Of a DNA stretch of 64,000 nucleotides, positions 32,812 through 41,681 are shown in pieces. The position numbers and the translations under genes are program-made. The stretch covers positions 1 through 64,000 of the forward strand of contig DASZBX010000147.1 in NCBI GenBank assembly GCA_035943635.1, written 5' to 3'. The first letter of the stretch is position 1. Each line of letters begins with the position of its first letter. Under the pieces are notes generated by a model, which saw only the letters and a list, made by a program, of their open reading frames with translations, made no database searches and was not told where the DNA came from. The stretch comes from DASZBX01 sp035943635 (GTDB taxonomy: Bacteria > Actinomycetota > Actinomycetes > Streptomycetales > Catenulisporaceae).

Positions 32812-35800
32812 TCAGAGCGCCGGCGGCAGATAAGCGGTCTGCATCAGGATCGTGCCGTGCTTGCGCGAGACCAGGGTGCCCCGGCCCGGCGGCAGCTGGC
32901 TGGGCCGGACGGTGCCGATCAGCTGGCCCTCGTCGCGGTCGCCGGACAGCAGCAGGCCGGGCTGGCGGGCCTCCCGGATGCGCTGGATCACCGGCTCGAA
33001 CAGGGCCCGGCCGGCCCCGCCGGAGGACCGGGCGATGATCACGTGCAGGCCCAGGTCCCGGGCCATCGGCAGGAACTCGGCCAGCGGGGCCAGCGGGTTG
33101 CCGCCCTGGGTGGCCACCAGGTCGTAGTCGTCGACCACCACGAACACGTCCGGCCCCTTCCACCAGGTCCGGTGCCGCAGCTGCTCGGCGGTCACGTCCG
33201 GGCCGGGCTGGCGCTGGGTGAGGAACGGCCGGACGTCGTTGATCATGCTCTGCGCCGCGGTGGGCGCCGCGCAGTAGCCCAGCTGGTGGCTCTCCGGCAG
33301 CGCGCCGAGCAGCGAGCGGCGGTAGTCGATCAGCAGGATCCGGGCCTCGTCCGGGGTGTACACGTCGCAGATGCCCCGGATGATGCTGCGCAGCACCGAG
33401 GTCTTGCCCGACTCGCTCTCGCCGAACATCAGGAAGTGCGGGTCGCTGCTGAAGTCCAGGGACACCGGCTCGAGCTTGCCCTCGTCCACGCCGATCGGGA
33501 TGCTGTGCGCCGGGCGGTCCGCGGCCTTGGGCAGGTCCTCGTACGGCACCAGCAGCGGCAGCATCCGGACCTTGGGCGCGGCCGGGCCGTGCCAGGCCTC
33601 GGCGATCGCCGAGACGGTCTTGGCCACGCCGTCGGCCAGGTCGGCGGCGTCCTCGATCCCGTCGATCCGGGGCAGCGCGGCCAGGAACTGCAGCCGGGCC
33701 CGGGTGATCCCGCGGCCCGGCGCGCCGGCCGGCACGTTCGCGGCCACCTTGCGGTCCACGTCCGACTCCATCGGGTCGCCCAGGCGCAGCTCGATCCGGG
33801 TGTTGAGCGCGTCCTTCAGCTGCGGCCGGATCTCGGCCCAGCGGGCCGCGGTCACGATCACGTGCACCCCGTAGCCCAGGCCGCGCTGGGCGATGTCCAG
33901 GACGTCCTGCTCCAGCAGCTCGAACTCGGTCTTCAGGGTCTGCCAGCCGTCGACCACCAGGAACACGTCGCCGAACGGCTCGCCGGCCAGCTCGCCCCGG
34001 GCCCGGCGGGCCCGGAAGGTGCCGATCGAGTCGATCGCATTGGCCCGGAACGAGGTCTCCCGCTTCTCCAGGATCGCCGAGACCTCGCTCAGGATCCGCC
34101 GGACCACGTCCACGTCCAGCCGGCCGCCGACCCCGGACACGTGCGGCAGGCCGGCCAGCCCGGTGAGCGAGCCGCCGCCGAAGTCCAGGCAGAAGAACTG
34201 CACCTCCACCGGCGAGTGGCCCAGGGCCAGGCCGGTGATGATGGTGCGGGCCAGGGTCGACTTGCCGGTCCGCGGGCCGCCCACGATCACCGCGTGCCCG
34301 GCCGCGGCGGACAGGTCGATCTGGTAGATCTCCCGCTTCTGCTCGATCGGCTTGTCCGCGATCCCGACCGGCACCACCAGGCGCCCGGTGCCGGAGAACT
34401 CCGTGGCCACCAGGCCGCGCTGCGGGTCCGCGCGCAGGCCCGGCATCAGCTGGTCCAGCGTCGGCGGCTCGGCCAGCGGCGGCAGCCAGACCTGGTGCGC
34501 GGCCAGGCCCTGGCCCTCCATGCTGCGCACCAGCACGTCCAGCACGGTGTCGGTCAGCGCGTCGTCCTCGGCGGCGGCCGGCGCCGCGGCGGCCGGCTCG
34601 ATCACCTTCGGCGGGGTCTGGTACGAGGAGCTGAACAGGGTCGGCCGCCGGTGGTCCAGTTTGCGTTCCACCGAGGTCTGGGTCTGCGGGCGGTACGGGC
34701 CGGACACGTACGCGGCCTTGAACCGGATGCCGGCCCCGCCGCCGTCCTCCGAGCCGACCGTCTTGAGGTATCCGGACCCCGGGATCGACGGCAGCGTGTA
34801 CGCGTCCGGCACGCCGAGCACCACCCGGGACTCGGCCGCGGAGAAGGTCTTCAGGCCCAGCCGGTAGGACAGGTAGGTGTCCAGGCCGCGCAGCTTGCCC
34901 TCCTCCAGCCGCTGCGAGGCGAGCAGCAGGTGCACGCCGAGCGAGCGGCCGATCCGGCCGATCTGGATGAACAGGTCCAGGAACTCCGGCTTGGCGGTGA
35001 GCATCTCGGAGAACTCGTCCAGCACGATCACCAGGTTCGGCATCGGGGTCAGCGCGGCCCCGGCCGCCCGGGCCTTCTCGTAGTCGTGGATGTTCTTGAA
35101 GTTCCCGCCGTCGCGCAGCATCTCCTGGCGCCGGTTCATCTCGCCCACGATCGCGTCGCGCATGCGATCGACCATGGTCAGGTCGTCGGCCAGGTTGGTG
35201 ATCACCGCGGCGGTGTGCGGCAGCTCGGACATCCCGGCGAAGGTCGCGCCGCCCTTGAAGTCCGAGAGCACGAAGTTGAGGTTCTCCGAGGAGTGGGTCA
35301 CCGCCAGGGCGAGCACCAGGGTCCGGAGTACCTCGGACTTGCCGGAGCCGGTCGCGCCGATGCACAGGCCGTGCGGGCCCATGCCGCCCAGCGCGGCCTC
35401 CTTGATGTCCAGGATCACCGGCTCCCCGTTCATCCCGACCCCGATCGGCACCCGCAGCCGGTCCTGCGGGGCCAGCCGGCGCCAGGAGCGCCGGGTGTCG
35501 AACGCGCCCGGGTCCCCGATCCCCATCAGGTCGGTGAAGTCCAGCGCGGACAGCAGCGGCTCGTCGTCCCCGGAGCCGCCGCCGGTGCGCAGCGGGGCCA
35601 GCTGCCGGGCCAGGGCCTCGGCCTGGGTGACCGCCAGCCGGTCGCTGTTGCCGGCGAAGGTGGCGCCGCTGGCGGTGGCCAGCCGCAGCGCGGCGCCGTC
35701 CACGGACAGGTGCACCCCGCCGCGGATCGTGCCGGCGTGGCCGTCCGCGTCGATCTCGATGATGGTCACGCCCAGCAGGCCCTCGCCGTGCAGCAGGGTC

Positions 35801-36792
35801 GAGTCGCCGCCGGAGCGGGCCCCGTCCACGACCACGACGATGTGCGGCTGGTCGTACTGCGGGGTGGCGTCCCGGGCGAACCGGGGACGCTCGGTCAGTT
35901 CCGAGCCGAGCGCGGCCTCGAGCTCGTCCGCGTCCGAGAACACCAGCCGGACCGAGCCGGCCGCGTCGCTGTCCCGCGGGTGCTGGGCGTGCGGCAGCCA
36001 CTTGACCCATTCCCAGTGGTGGCGCCGGTTCTCCGCCGCGATCACGCAGATCCGCACCTCGCCGGGCGCGTGGAAGGTGGCCAGCTGGGCCAGCAGGGCC
36101 CTGGCCTCGGACCGGGCGTCGTCGGCGGTGCCCTCTCCGGTCGGGCTGACCAGCACGTGCCAGAACGCCCGCAGCGAGATCGCCAGCGGCAGCGCCTCCA
36201 GCGTGCCCTGCACGGTGATGAACCGGCGCAGCGCGTCGGCGCAGACCGGTTCGAGCTCGTCCACCGGCGCGGTCTCCGGGGCCACCAGCGGGGTGATCAG
36301 CCGCTGGCCGCCGGAGCCGAGCCGGACCTGGACGAAGTCCGGGTCGGTCGGCCGCCGCTCCCACAGGCGCTGCCCGCTGGTCACGATCGCCCACAGGTGG
36401 GCCGGATTCGGGTGCGACCACATCTGCGCGGCGTACTGCTGCTGCTGGGTCTGGCGCACCTGGCCGCGCACCTGGCTCAGGTAACGCAGATAGTCGCGCC
36501 GGCTGTCCGCGATCCGCTCCCGGCCCCCGCGCTTGCCCCGGACCGTGTTGCCCACCACGGATCCGAGCGAGGTGACCAGGGTCATCCCGCCCATCATCTT
36601 CATCAGCGGGTTGGAGCCGGGCATGAAGAAGAACGCGACCGACCCCACCCCGGCGAGCATGGGCAGCAGCTGCTGCATGAACCCGGCGCCCTTGCTGCGG
36701 TCCAGCTCCGGCGGCGGCTCCAGGTGGACCTCCCCCGAAGGCACCTGCGGCGGATGCACTCTCGGCGGCCGCTTCACGATGACCGTGCTCAC
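32812..36792 (-). CDS. eccC: Type VII secretion ATPase EccC (fused EccCa/EccCb)
   Basis: EccC is the motor ATPase of ESX secretion and recognises the C-terminal signals of substrates. The protein has 1326 aa. Two TM segments lie within about residues 40-85 (MLAGVGSVAFFFMPGSNPLMKMM region), then a stalk, and three FtsK/SpoIIIE ATPase domains. Walker A loops are GATGSGKSE (~477), GGPRTGKST (~836) and GESESGKTS (~1123). The first domain also has the FVLSDFKGGATF and VIVLDEF Walker B regions. All three domains are in one chain, as in Streptomyces, and not split as in mycobacterial ESX-1. The GTG start has GGGAGGG eight nt upstream. It is divergent from eccD and convergent with mycP. Confidence 0.95.
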   Translation of the reverse strand: MSTVIVKRPPRVHPPQVPSGEVHLEPPPELDRSKGAGFMQQLLPMLAGVGSVAFFFMPGSNPLMKMMGGMTLVTSLGSVVGNTVRGKRGGRERIADSRRDYLRYLSQVRGQVRQTQQQQYAAQMWSHPNPAHLWAIVTSGQRLWERRPTDPDFVQVRLGSGGQRLITPLVAPETAPVDELEPVCADALRRFITVQGTLEALPLAISLRAFWHVLVSPTGEGTADDARSEARALLAQLATFHAPGEVRICVIAAENRRHHWEWVKWLPHAQHPRDSDAAGSVRLVFSDADELEAALGSELTERPRFARDATPQYDQPHIVVVVDGARSGGDSTLLHGEGLLGVTIIEIDADGHAGTIRGGVHLSVDGAALRLATASGATFAGNSDRLAVTQAEALARQLAPLRTGGGSGDDEPLLSALDFTDLMGIGDPGAFDTRRSWRRLAPQDRLRVPIGVGMNGEPVILDIKEAALGGMGPHGLCIGATGSGKSEVLRTLVLALAVTHSSENLNFVLSDFKGGATFAGMSELPHTAAVITNLADDLTMVDRMRDAIVGEMNRRQEMLRDGGNFKNIHDYEKARAAGAALTPMPNLVIVLDEFSEMLTAKPEFLDLFIQIGRIGRSLGVHLLLASQRLEEGKLRGLDTYLSYRLGLKTFSAAESRVVLGVPDAYTLPSIPGSGYLKTVGSEDGGGAGIRFKAAYVSGPYRPQTQTSVERKLDHRRPTLFSSSYQTPPKVIEPAAAAPAAAEDDALTDTVLDVLVRSMEGQGLAAHQVWLPPLAEPPTLDQLMPGLRADPQRGLVATEFSGTGRLVVPVGIADKPIEQKREIYQIDLSAAAGHAVIVGGPRTGKSTLARTIITGLALGHSPVEVQFFCLDFGGGSLTGLAGLPHVSGVGGRLDVDVVRRILSEVSAILEKRETSFRANAIDSIGTFRARRARGELAGEPFGDVFLVVDGWQTLKTEFELLEQDVLDIAQRGLGYGVHVIVTAARWAEIRPQLKDALNTRIELRLGDPMESDVDRKVAANVPAGAPGRGITRARLQFLAALPRIDGIEDAADLADGVAKTVSAIAEAWHGPAAPKVRMLPLLVPYEDLPKAADRPAHSIPIGVDEGKLEPVSLDFSSDPHFLMFGESESGKTSVLRSIIRGICDVYTPDEARILLIDYRRSLLGALPESHQLGYCAAPTAAQSMINDVRPFLTQRQPGPDVTAEQLRHRTWWKGPDVFVVVDDYDLVATQGGNPLAPLAEFLPMARDLGLHVIIARSSGGAGRALFEPVIQRIREARQPGLLLSGDRDEGQLIGTVRPSQLPPGRGTLVSRKHGTILMQTAYLPPAL

Positions 36793-37053
36793 TGACGAAA
36801 CCCTCCCGTGACACCCATGACCCGTAACAGCCGACGACTGCGCTGCGCCCGACTGCGGCGGCGGGCCGGCGGCCCCCCGACGGCGAACGTCGCGGCCGGT
36901 CCGGTCGGCACACTGGCGGAGCCCGCCGCATCCATGACATCTTAGTCGCTTGACGGGACACAAAAACAGGCTTGGGCATCAGTATCGGACCGCATCGGGC
37001 GACCGGCCGGGGCGGCCGGTCCGGGGAGCCCGCAGCCGAACGGGAGGGCCGCG

Positions 37054-38487
37054 TTGAGCGCCAGCGTAGTGACAGGATTCTGCCGGATCACGGTGGTGGC
37101 CCCGAGCATCCGGGTGGACATCGCGCTGCCCGAGGACGTGCCGCTGGCCGAGCTGCTGCCGGACGTGCTCCGGATGGCCGACCAGTGGCAGAACGAGGGC
37201 GCGCACACCGGGTTCGTGCTGGCCCGGCTGGACGGCGGGGAGCTGGACACCGGGATCTCGCTGTCCGCGCAGGGGGTGCGCAACGGGGACCTGCTGTATC
37301 TGCGCCCTGCGACCGAGACCCTGCCGCCGCCGGTGTACGACGACGTGGTCGAGGCGATCGCCAAGGCGGTCACCGAGGACCGCCGGATCTGGGGCAGCGC
37401 GCAGTTCCGGCTGGTCGGCCTGATCGGCGCGCCGGTGCTGCTGGCCCTGGGCGCCTGGGTGCTGTGGTCCTCCGGCGACCCGCACGGGATGCCGGCCGCG
37501 GTGGCCGGAATCATGGCCCTGCTGCTCACGGTCAGCGGCGGGGTGCGCTCCCGGGTCTACCGCGACCACGTCGGCGGCGCGGTGCTCGGCGCCTGCGCGG
37601 TGCCCTATGCCTTCCTCGGCGGCCTCGGGGTGCTGCCGCTGACCGCTGCGGCGGGCCTGGGCCGCAGCCACTTCATCGTCGGCTGCTCGGCCGTGCTGGT
37701 GGTCTCGGTGCTCGGCGCCCTGCTGCAGGAGGAGCGCGGCGAGCCGTACCTGGCCGCCGCGATCGCCGCGGCGGTCGGCGCGCTGTCCGGCGCGGCCGGC
37801 GTGGCCACCCACGCGGACCCGGCCAAGCTGGCGGCCGGCGCGGGCACGGTCGCGATCGCGGCGATCGGCTTCCTGCCGGGCCTGGCCATGCGCACCGTGC
37901 GCTTCCCGATGCCCCAGCGCGCCGACGGCGCCCCGCAGGTGACCGCGACCGGCGGCCGGACCGGGCTGCCGGCCGGGGACGACGACCCGGTGGACCTGGA
38001 GTCGATCACCCGCCGGGCCCAGCGCAGCCACGAGGTGCTGACCGGCCTGATCGCGGCCTGCGCGCTCACCACCTTCCTCAGTGCCCTGATCCTCGCCTTC
38101 GCCGCGCCGATCCACAGCGGCGGCGCCTGGGCGGTGGCCATGGCCGGGGTGCTCGGCCTGGCCGCGATCTCCCGGGCCCGGCTGTTCCGGCGCAGCGCCC
38201 AGGTCGGCATCCTGTTCTTCGGCGGGGTCGCGGTGCAGGCGGCGCTGATCTTCGGCGCGGCCGGCCAGGTCTCGGCGCAGGCCGAGCAGACCTGGTACTT
38301 CGCCGTGGTCCTGGCGGCCGGCCTGCTGCTGGTCGCGGTCGCCTTCATCCTGCCCGACCGGACGCTCTCCCCGCGCTGGGCCTCGGCCGTGGACCTGCTC
38401 GACGGGCTGCTGCTGGCCGCGGTGATCCCGGTCCTGCTCGGCGTGCTGAACGTGTACGGCGCCGTGCACTCCGGCCTCGGCGGCTGA
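37054..38487 (+). CDS. eccD: Type VII secretion integral membrane protein EccD
   Basis: EccD forms the membrane vestibule of the ESX complex. It has 477 aa. Residues 1-90 are the ubiquitin-like (YukD) domain: FCRITVVAPSIRVDIALPEDVPLAELLPDVL and GVRNGDLLYLRP. About 11 hydrophobic TM helices follow from residue ~127 to the end, with a cytoplasmic loop near residues 285-330. Start is a TTG at 37054, justified by GGGAGGG ending five nt before it. The 261-nt gap to divergent eccC holds AT-richer sequence with a -10-like TAAGAT for eccC (36944-36939, minus) and no gene. Confidence 0.93.
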   Translation: MSASVVTGFCRITVVAPSIRVDIALPEDVPLAELLPDVLRMADQWQNEGAHTGFVLARLDGGELDTGISLSAQGVRNGDLLYLRPATETLPPPVYDDVVEAIAKAVTEDRRIWGSAQFRLVGLIGAPVLLALGAWVLWSSGDPHGMPAAVAGIMALLLTVSGGVRSRVYRDHVGGAVLGACAVPYAFLGGLGVLPLTAAAGLGRSHFIVGCSAVLVVSVLGALLQEERGEPYLAAAIAAAVGALSGAAGVATHADPAKLAAGAGTVAIAAIGFLPGLAMRTVRFPMPQRADGAPQVTATGGRTGLPAGDDDPVDLESITRRAQRSHEVLTGLIAACALTTFLSALILAFAAPIHSGGAWAVAMAGVLGLAAISRARLFRRSAQVGILFFGGVAVQAALIFGAAGQVSAQAEQTWYFAVVLAAGLLLVAVAFILPDRTLSPRWASAVDLLDGLLLAAVIPVLLGVLNVYGAVHSGLGG

Positions 38488-38651
38488 GCGTCGCCGCAGG
38501 CCGGGCGGTCCCTCCGCCGCGGTCCGGTCTCGGCCCGGGCCGGGCGGGTGAGGAGTCCTTCGTCACACCCGCCCGGCCACCGGTCGGAAGGCACCGTCCG
38601 CCCACCCGCCGCGCACCCCGGCCCGACCGTCCGGAAAGCCGGCCGGGCGCT

Positions 38652-38657
38652 GGTAGA
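38652..38657 (+). promoter_or_regulatory. Candidate -10 box of the rpsO promoter
   Basis: TAGACT at 38652-38657 is a good match to the actinobacterial -10 consensus TAGRRT/TANNNT and lies 93 nt upstream of the rpsO GTG. No convincing -35 hexamer is present at the expected distance. The intervening leader of roughly 85 nt would be available for S15-mediated control. Confidence 0.3.
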
Positions 38658-38749
38658 CTCTGCCGATGGCCGCTAGTCGGCGCGGGTCGACCTTATCCTC
38701 GTGAATCAGACCGAGGATGCCCGTTCTCTCTCTCAAGAGGAGCTGTTTC

Positions 38750-39019
38750 GTGTCGCTTGACCTTGCGATCAAGAAGCAAATCATGGCCGAGTACGCCACC
38801 GCCGAGGGTGACACCGGCTCCCCGGAGGTCCAGGTCGCGCTGCTGACCAAGCGGATCAACGACCTGACCGAGCACCTGAAGGCGCACAAGCACGACCACC
38901 ACTCCCGCCGCGGCATGTACCAGCTGGTCGGCAAGCGCCGCCGGCTGCTCAAGTACCTGGCCGCGACCGACATCACCCGCTACCGCTCGCTGATCGAGCG
39001 GCTCGGCCTGCGCCGATAG
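38750..39019 (+). CDS. rpsO: 30S ribosomal protein S15
   Basis: S15 binds 16S rRNA early in 30S assembly. At 89 aa it has exactly the usual length when started at the GTG of 38750, with AGGAG eight nt upstream. The open frame extends 11 codons further but that part is not S15-like. Conserved features are DTGSPEVQVALLTKRINDLTEHL, the HKHDHHSRRGM loop that contacts rRNA, and the terminal YLAATDITRYRSLIERLGLRR. It precedes pnp, as in nearly all bacteria, but a terminator-like hairpin lies between the two. Confidence 0.97.
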   Translation: MSLDLAIKKQIMAEYATAEGDTGSPEVQVALLTKRINDLTEHLKAHKHDHHSRRGMYQLVGKRRRLLKYLAATDITRYRSLIERLGLRR

Positions 39020-39417
39020 CGGGTCCCCGGCCACGGAGGCCGGCCCGCCGGCGACGGCGGGCGGCCGGCGGCGCGCCCGGTGGATCGCGTCCCGGGGCGG
39101 ACGGCCGGTTCCAGGACCGGTCGGCCGCCCCTTTGGTGTTTTCTGGCGCGTTCCGGCCCGGGAATGGGTTAGCGTTGCCATGGAAGGCACGAAAGACAAG
39201 AGGGTCGGGCCAAGAGGGCCGCGACCCGACAAAGAGGCAGGAACGCGGCGTCACCCGGTGGGCCGAGGTGGTGCCGATCTTCGGTAGTGGCCGACGGACG
39301 GGTTCGGTCGGGCGGACGCCCGGGCGGGCTCCGGCGGCTTCGATCGGAGACCGGTCGACCACGCATGAGTCCAGGTGTCGCGTCGCGTTCCTAGAGAACA
39401 CGACAAGGAGGGTCCCC
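39020..39417 (+). other. rpsO-pnp intergenic leader
   Basis: This 398-nt gap has no coding content that I trust. Its left part contains an imperfect GC hairpin (about 39039-39070) and then the terminator listed separately. The right part, about 270 nt, would be the pnp leader if pnp has its own promoter. It has a -10-like TAGCGT (39170-39175) without a clear -35. In Streptomyces the rpsO-pnp region contains a promoter and an RNase III-cleaved hairpin, so structured RNA here is expected. Confidence 0.5.
39094..39145 (+). terminator. Hairpin with T-rich tail after rpsO
   Basis: Arms 39094-39109 and 39116-39131 pair at 15 of 16 positions, counting one G-T wobble, around a 6-nt loop. They are followed by TTTGGTGTTTTCT. 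It would end or attenuate rpsO transcription, or act as the RNase III processing stem known between rpsO and pnp in other bacteria. Confidence 0.6.
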
Positions 39418-41655
39418 GTGGAGGGTACCCAGCACGAAAACGGTGTCTACACCACCGAGGCCGTCATCGACAACGGTGTACACGGCACCCGCACAGTCCG
39501 CTTCGAGACCGGCCGGCTGGCCCGTCAGGCCGCCGGGTCCGCCGTCGCGTACCTCGACTCCGAGACGATGATCCTCTCGGCCACCACCTACTCCAAGCAC
39601 CCCAAGGACCAGCTGGACTTCTTCCCGCTGACCGTGGACGTGGAGGAGCGGATGTACGCCGCCGGCCGGATCCCCGGCTCCTTCTTCCGCCGCGAGGGCC
39701 GCCCGTCCGAGGACGCGATCCTGACCTGCCGGCTGATCGACCGCCCGCTGCGCCCGACCTTCAAGAAGGGCCTGCGCAACGAGATCCAGGTCGTCGCCAC
39801 GATCATGGCGCTCAACCCGCAGCACCTGTACGACGTGATCGCGATCAACGCCGCGTCGATGTCCACCCAGCTGTCCGGCGTGCCCTTCTCCGGGCCGATC
39901 GGCGGCGTGCGGGTCGCCCTGATCAGCGGCCAGTGGGTCGGCTTCCCGACCCACGAGGAGCTCGGCGACGCGGTCTTCGACATGGTCGTGGCCGGCCGGG
40001 TCGCCGCCGACGGCGACGTGGCGATCATGATGGTCGAGGCCGAGGCCACCACCTCCACCCTGACCCTGGTCGCCGGGGGCGCGCAGGCGCCGACCGAGGA
40101 GATCGTGGCCGAGGGCCTGGAGGCGGCCAAGCCGTTCATCAAGGCGCTGTGCAAGGCCCAGGCCGACCTGGCCGCGGCCGCGGCCAAGCCGACCGCCGAG
40201 TTCCCGCTGTACCTGGACTACCAGCCGGACGCCCTGGAGGCGGTCACCGCCGCCGGCTCGGCCGAGCTGGCCGCCGCGCTGACCATCGCCGGCAAGCAGG
40301 AGCGAGAATCAGAAATTGATCGATGCAAGGCGCTGGTCGTGGAGAAGCTGGCCGGCCAGTTCGAGGGCCGGGAGAAGGAGCTGTCCGGCGCCTTCCGCTC
40401 GCTGAACAAGGCCCTGGTCCGGGAGCGGATCATCCGCGACCGGGTCCGGATCGACGGCCGCGGGATCGCCGACATCCGCGCCCTGTCGGCCGAGGTCGAG
40501 GTCGTCCCGCGGGTGCACGGCTCGGCCCTGTTCGAGCGCGGGGAGACCCAGATCCTGGGCGTGACCACGCTGAACATGCTCCGGATGGAGCAGCAGATCG
40601 ACACGCTGAACCCGGAGAACCGCAAGCGCTACATGCACAACTACAACTTCCCGCCGTACTCCACCGGCGAGACCGGCCGGGTCGGCTCGCCCAAGCGGCG
40701 CGAGATCGGCCACGGCGCGCTGGCCGAGCGGGCCCTGGTGCCGGTGCTGCCGACCCGCGAGGAGTTCCCCTACGCGATCCGGCAGGTCTCCGAGGCGCTG
40801 GGCTCCAACGGCTCCACCTCGATGGGCTCGGTCTGCGCCTCGACCATGTCCCTGCTCAACGCCGGCGTGCCGCTCAAGGCGCCGGTGGCCGGCATCGCCA
40901 TGGGCCTGGTCTCGGCCGAGGTCGACGGCAAGACCGAGTACGTCGCGCTGACCGACATCCTGGGCGCGGAGGACGCGTTCGGCGACATGGACTTCAAGGT
41001 CGCCGGCACCAAGGACTTCGTCACCGCGCTGCAGCTGGACACCAAGCTCGACGGCATCCCGGCCTCGGTGCTGGCCCAGGCGCTCAAGCAGGCCCGGGAC
41101 GCCCGGCTGCACGTGCTGGACGTCATGCTCGAGGCCATCGACGCCCCGGACGAGATGAGCCAGTACGCACCGCGGATCATCACGGTCAAGATCCCGGTGG
41201 ACAAGATCGGCGAGGTCATCGGCCCGAAGGGCAAGATGATCAACCAGATCCAGGAGGACTCCGGCGCCGAGATCACGATCGAGGACGACGGCACCATCTA
41301 CATCGGCGCGGCCGACGGCCCCTCGGCCGAGGCGGCCCGGCAGACCATCAACCAGATCGCCAACCCGACCCAGCCCGAGGTCGGCGAGCGGTTCCTGGGC
41401 ACCGTGGTCAAGACCGCGACCTTCGGTGCGTTCGTCTCCCTGATGCCCGGCAAGGACGGCCTGCTGCACGTCTCCCAGCTGCGCAAGCTGGCCGGCGGCA
41501 AGCGGGTGGAGAACGTCGAGGACGTGGTCAAGGTCGGCGACAAGGTGCAGGTGGAGATCGCCGAGATCGACCAGCGCGGCAAGCTCTCGCTGATCCCGGT
41601 GATGCCGGACGGCGAGGGCCAGGACGAGCCGGCCGACGCCGCGCCCGAGTCCTGA
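39418..41655 (+). CDS. pnp: Polyribonucleotide nucleotidyltransferase (PNPase)
   Basis: PNPase is a phosphorolytic 3'-5' exoribonuclease; in streptomycetes it also makes RNA 3' tails and belongs to the degradosome. It has 745 aa. There are two RNase PH-like domains (TVRFETGRLARQAAGSAVAYL at the start; GRVGSPKRREIGHGALAERAL and SNGSTSMGSVCASTMSL, the phosphate-binding core of the second) linked by a helical domain. A KH domain (GEVIGPKGKMINQI) and a C-terminal S1 domain (FGAFVSLMPGKDGLLHVSQL) follow. The GTG at 39418 has AAGGAGG at good spacing and gives the typical VEGTQHENGVYTTEAVIDNG start. Confidence 0.97.
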   Translation: MEGTQHENGVYTTEAVIDNGVHGTRTVRFETGRLARQAAGSAVAYLDSETMILSATTYSKHPKDQLDFFPLTVDVEERMYAAGRIPGSFFRREGRPSEDAILTCRLIDRPLRPTFKKGLRNEIQVVATIMALNPQHLYDVIAINAASMSTQLSGVPFSGPIGGVRVALISGQWVGFPTHEELGDAVFDMVVAGRVAADGDVAIMMVEAEATTSTLTLVAGGAQAPTEEIVAEGLEAAKPFIKALCKAQADLAAAAAKPTAEFPLYLDYQPDALEAVTAAGSAELAAALTIAGKQERESEIDRCKALVVEKLAGQFEGREKELSGAFRSLNKALVRERIIRDRVRIDGRGIADIRALSAEVEVVPRVHGSALFERGETQILGVTTLNMLRMEQQIDTLNPENRKRYMHNYNFPPYSTGETGRVGSPKRREIGHGALAERALVPVLPTREEFPYAIRQVSEALGSNGSTSMGSVCASTMSLLNAGVPLKAPVAGIAMGLVSAEVDGKTEYVALTDILGAEDAFGDMDFKVAGTKDFVTALQLDTKLDGIPASVLAQALKQARDARLHVLDVMLEAIDAPDEMSQYAPRIITVKIPVDKIGEVIGPKGKMINQIQEDSGAEITIEDDGTIYIGAADGPSAEAARQTINQIANPTQPEVGERFLGTVVKTATFGAFVSLMPGKDGLLHVSQLRKLAGGKRVENVEDVVKVGDKVQVEIAEIDQRGKLSLIPVMPDGEGQDEPADAAPES

Positions 41656-41681
41656 GCGGCCGGGGCGGGCGAAGGGCGCGC

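Noticed and set aside
32857..36795. 1312-codon open frame opposite eccC
   Set aside because: Antisense shadow of eccC with His/Gln/Arg/Gly-rich composition and no domain.
38641..38750. Possible tRNA or riboswitch before rpsO
   Set aside because: No cloverleaf, T-loop or known aptamer core could be formed; only a -10-like box is supported.
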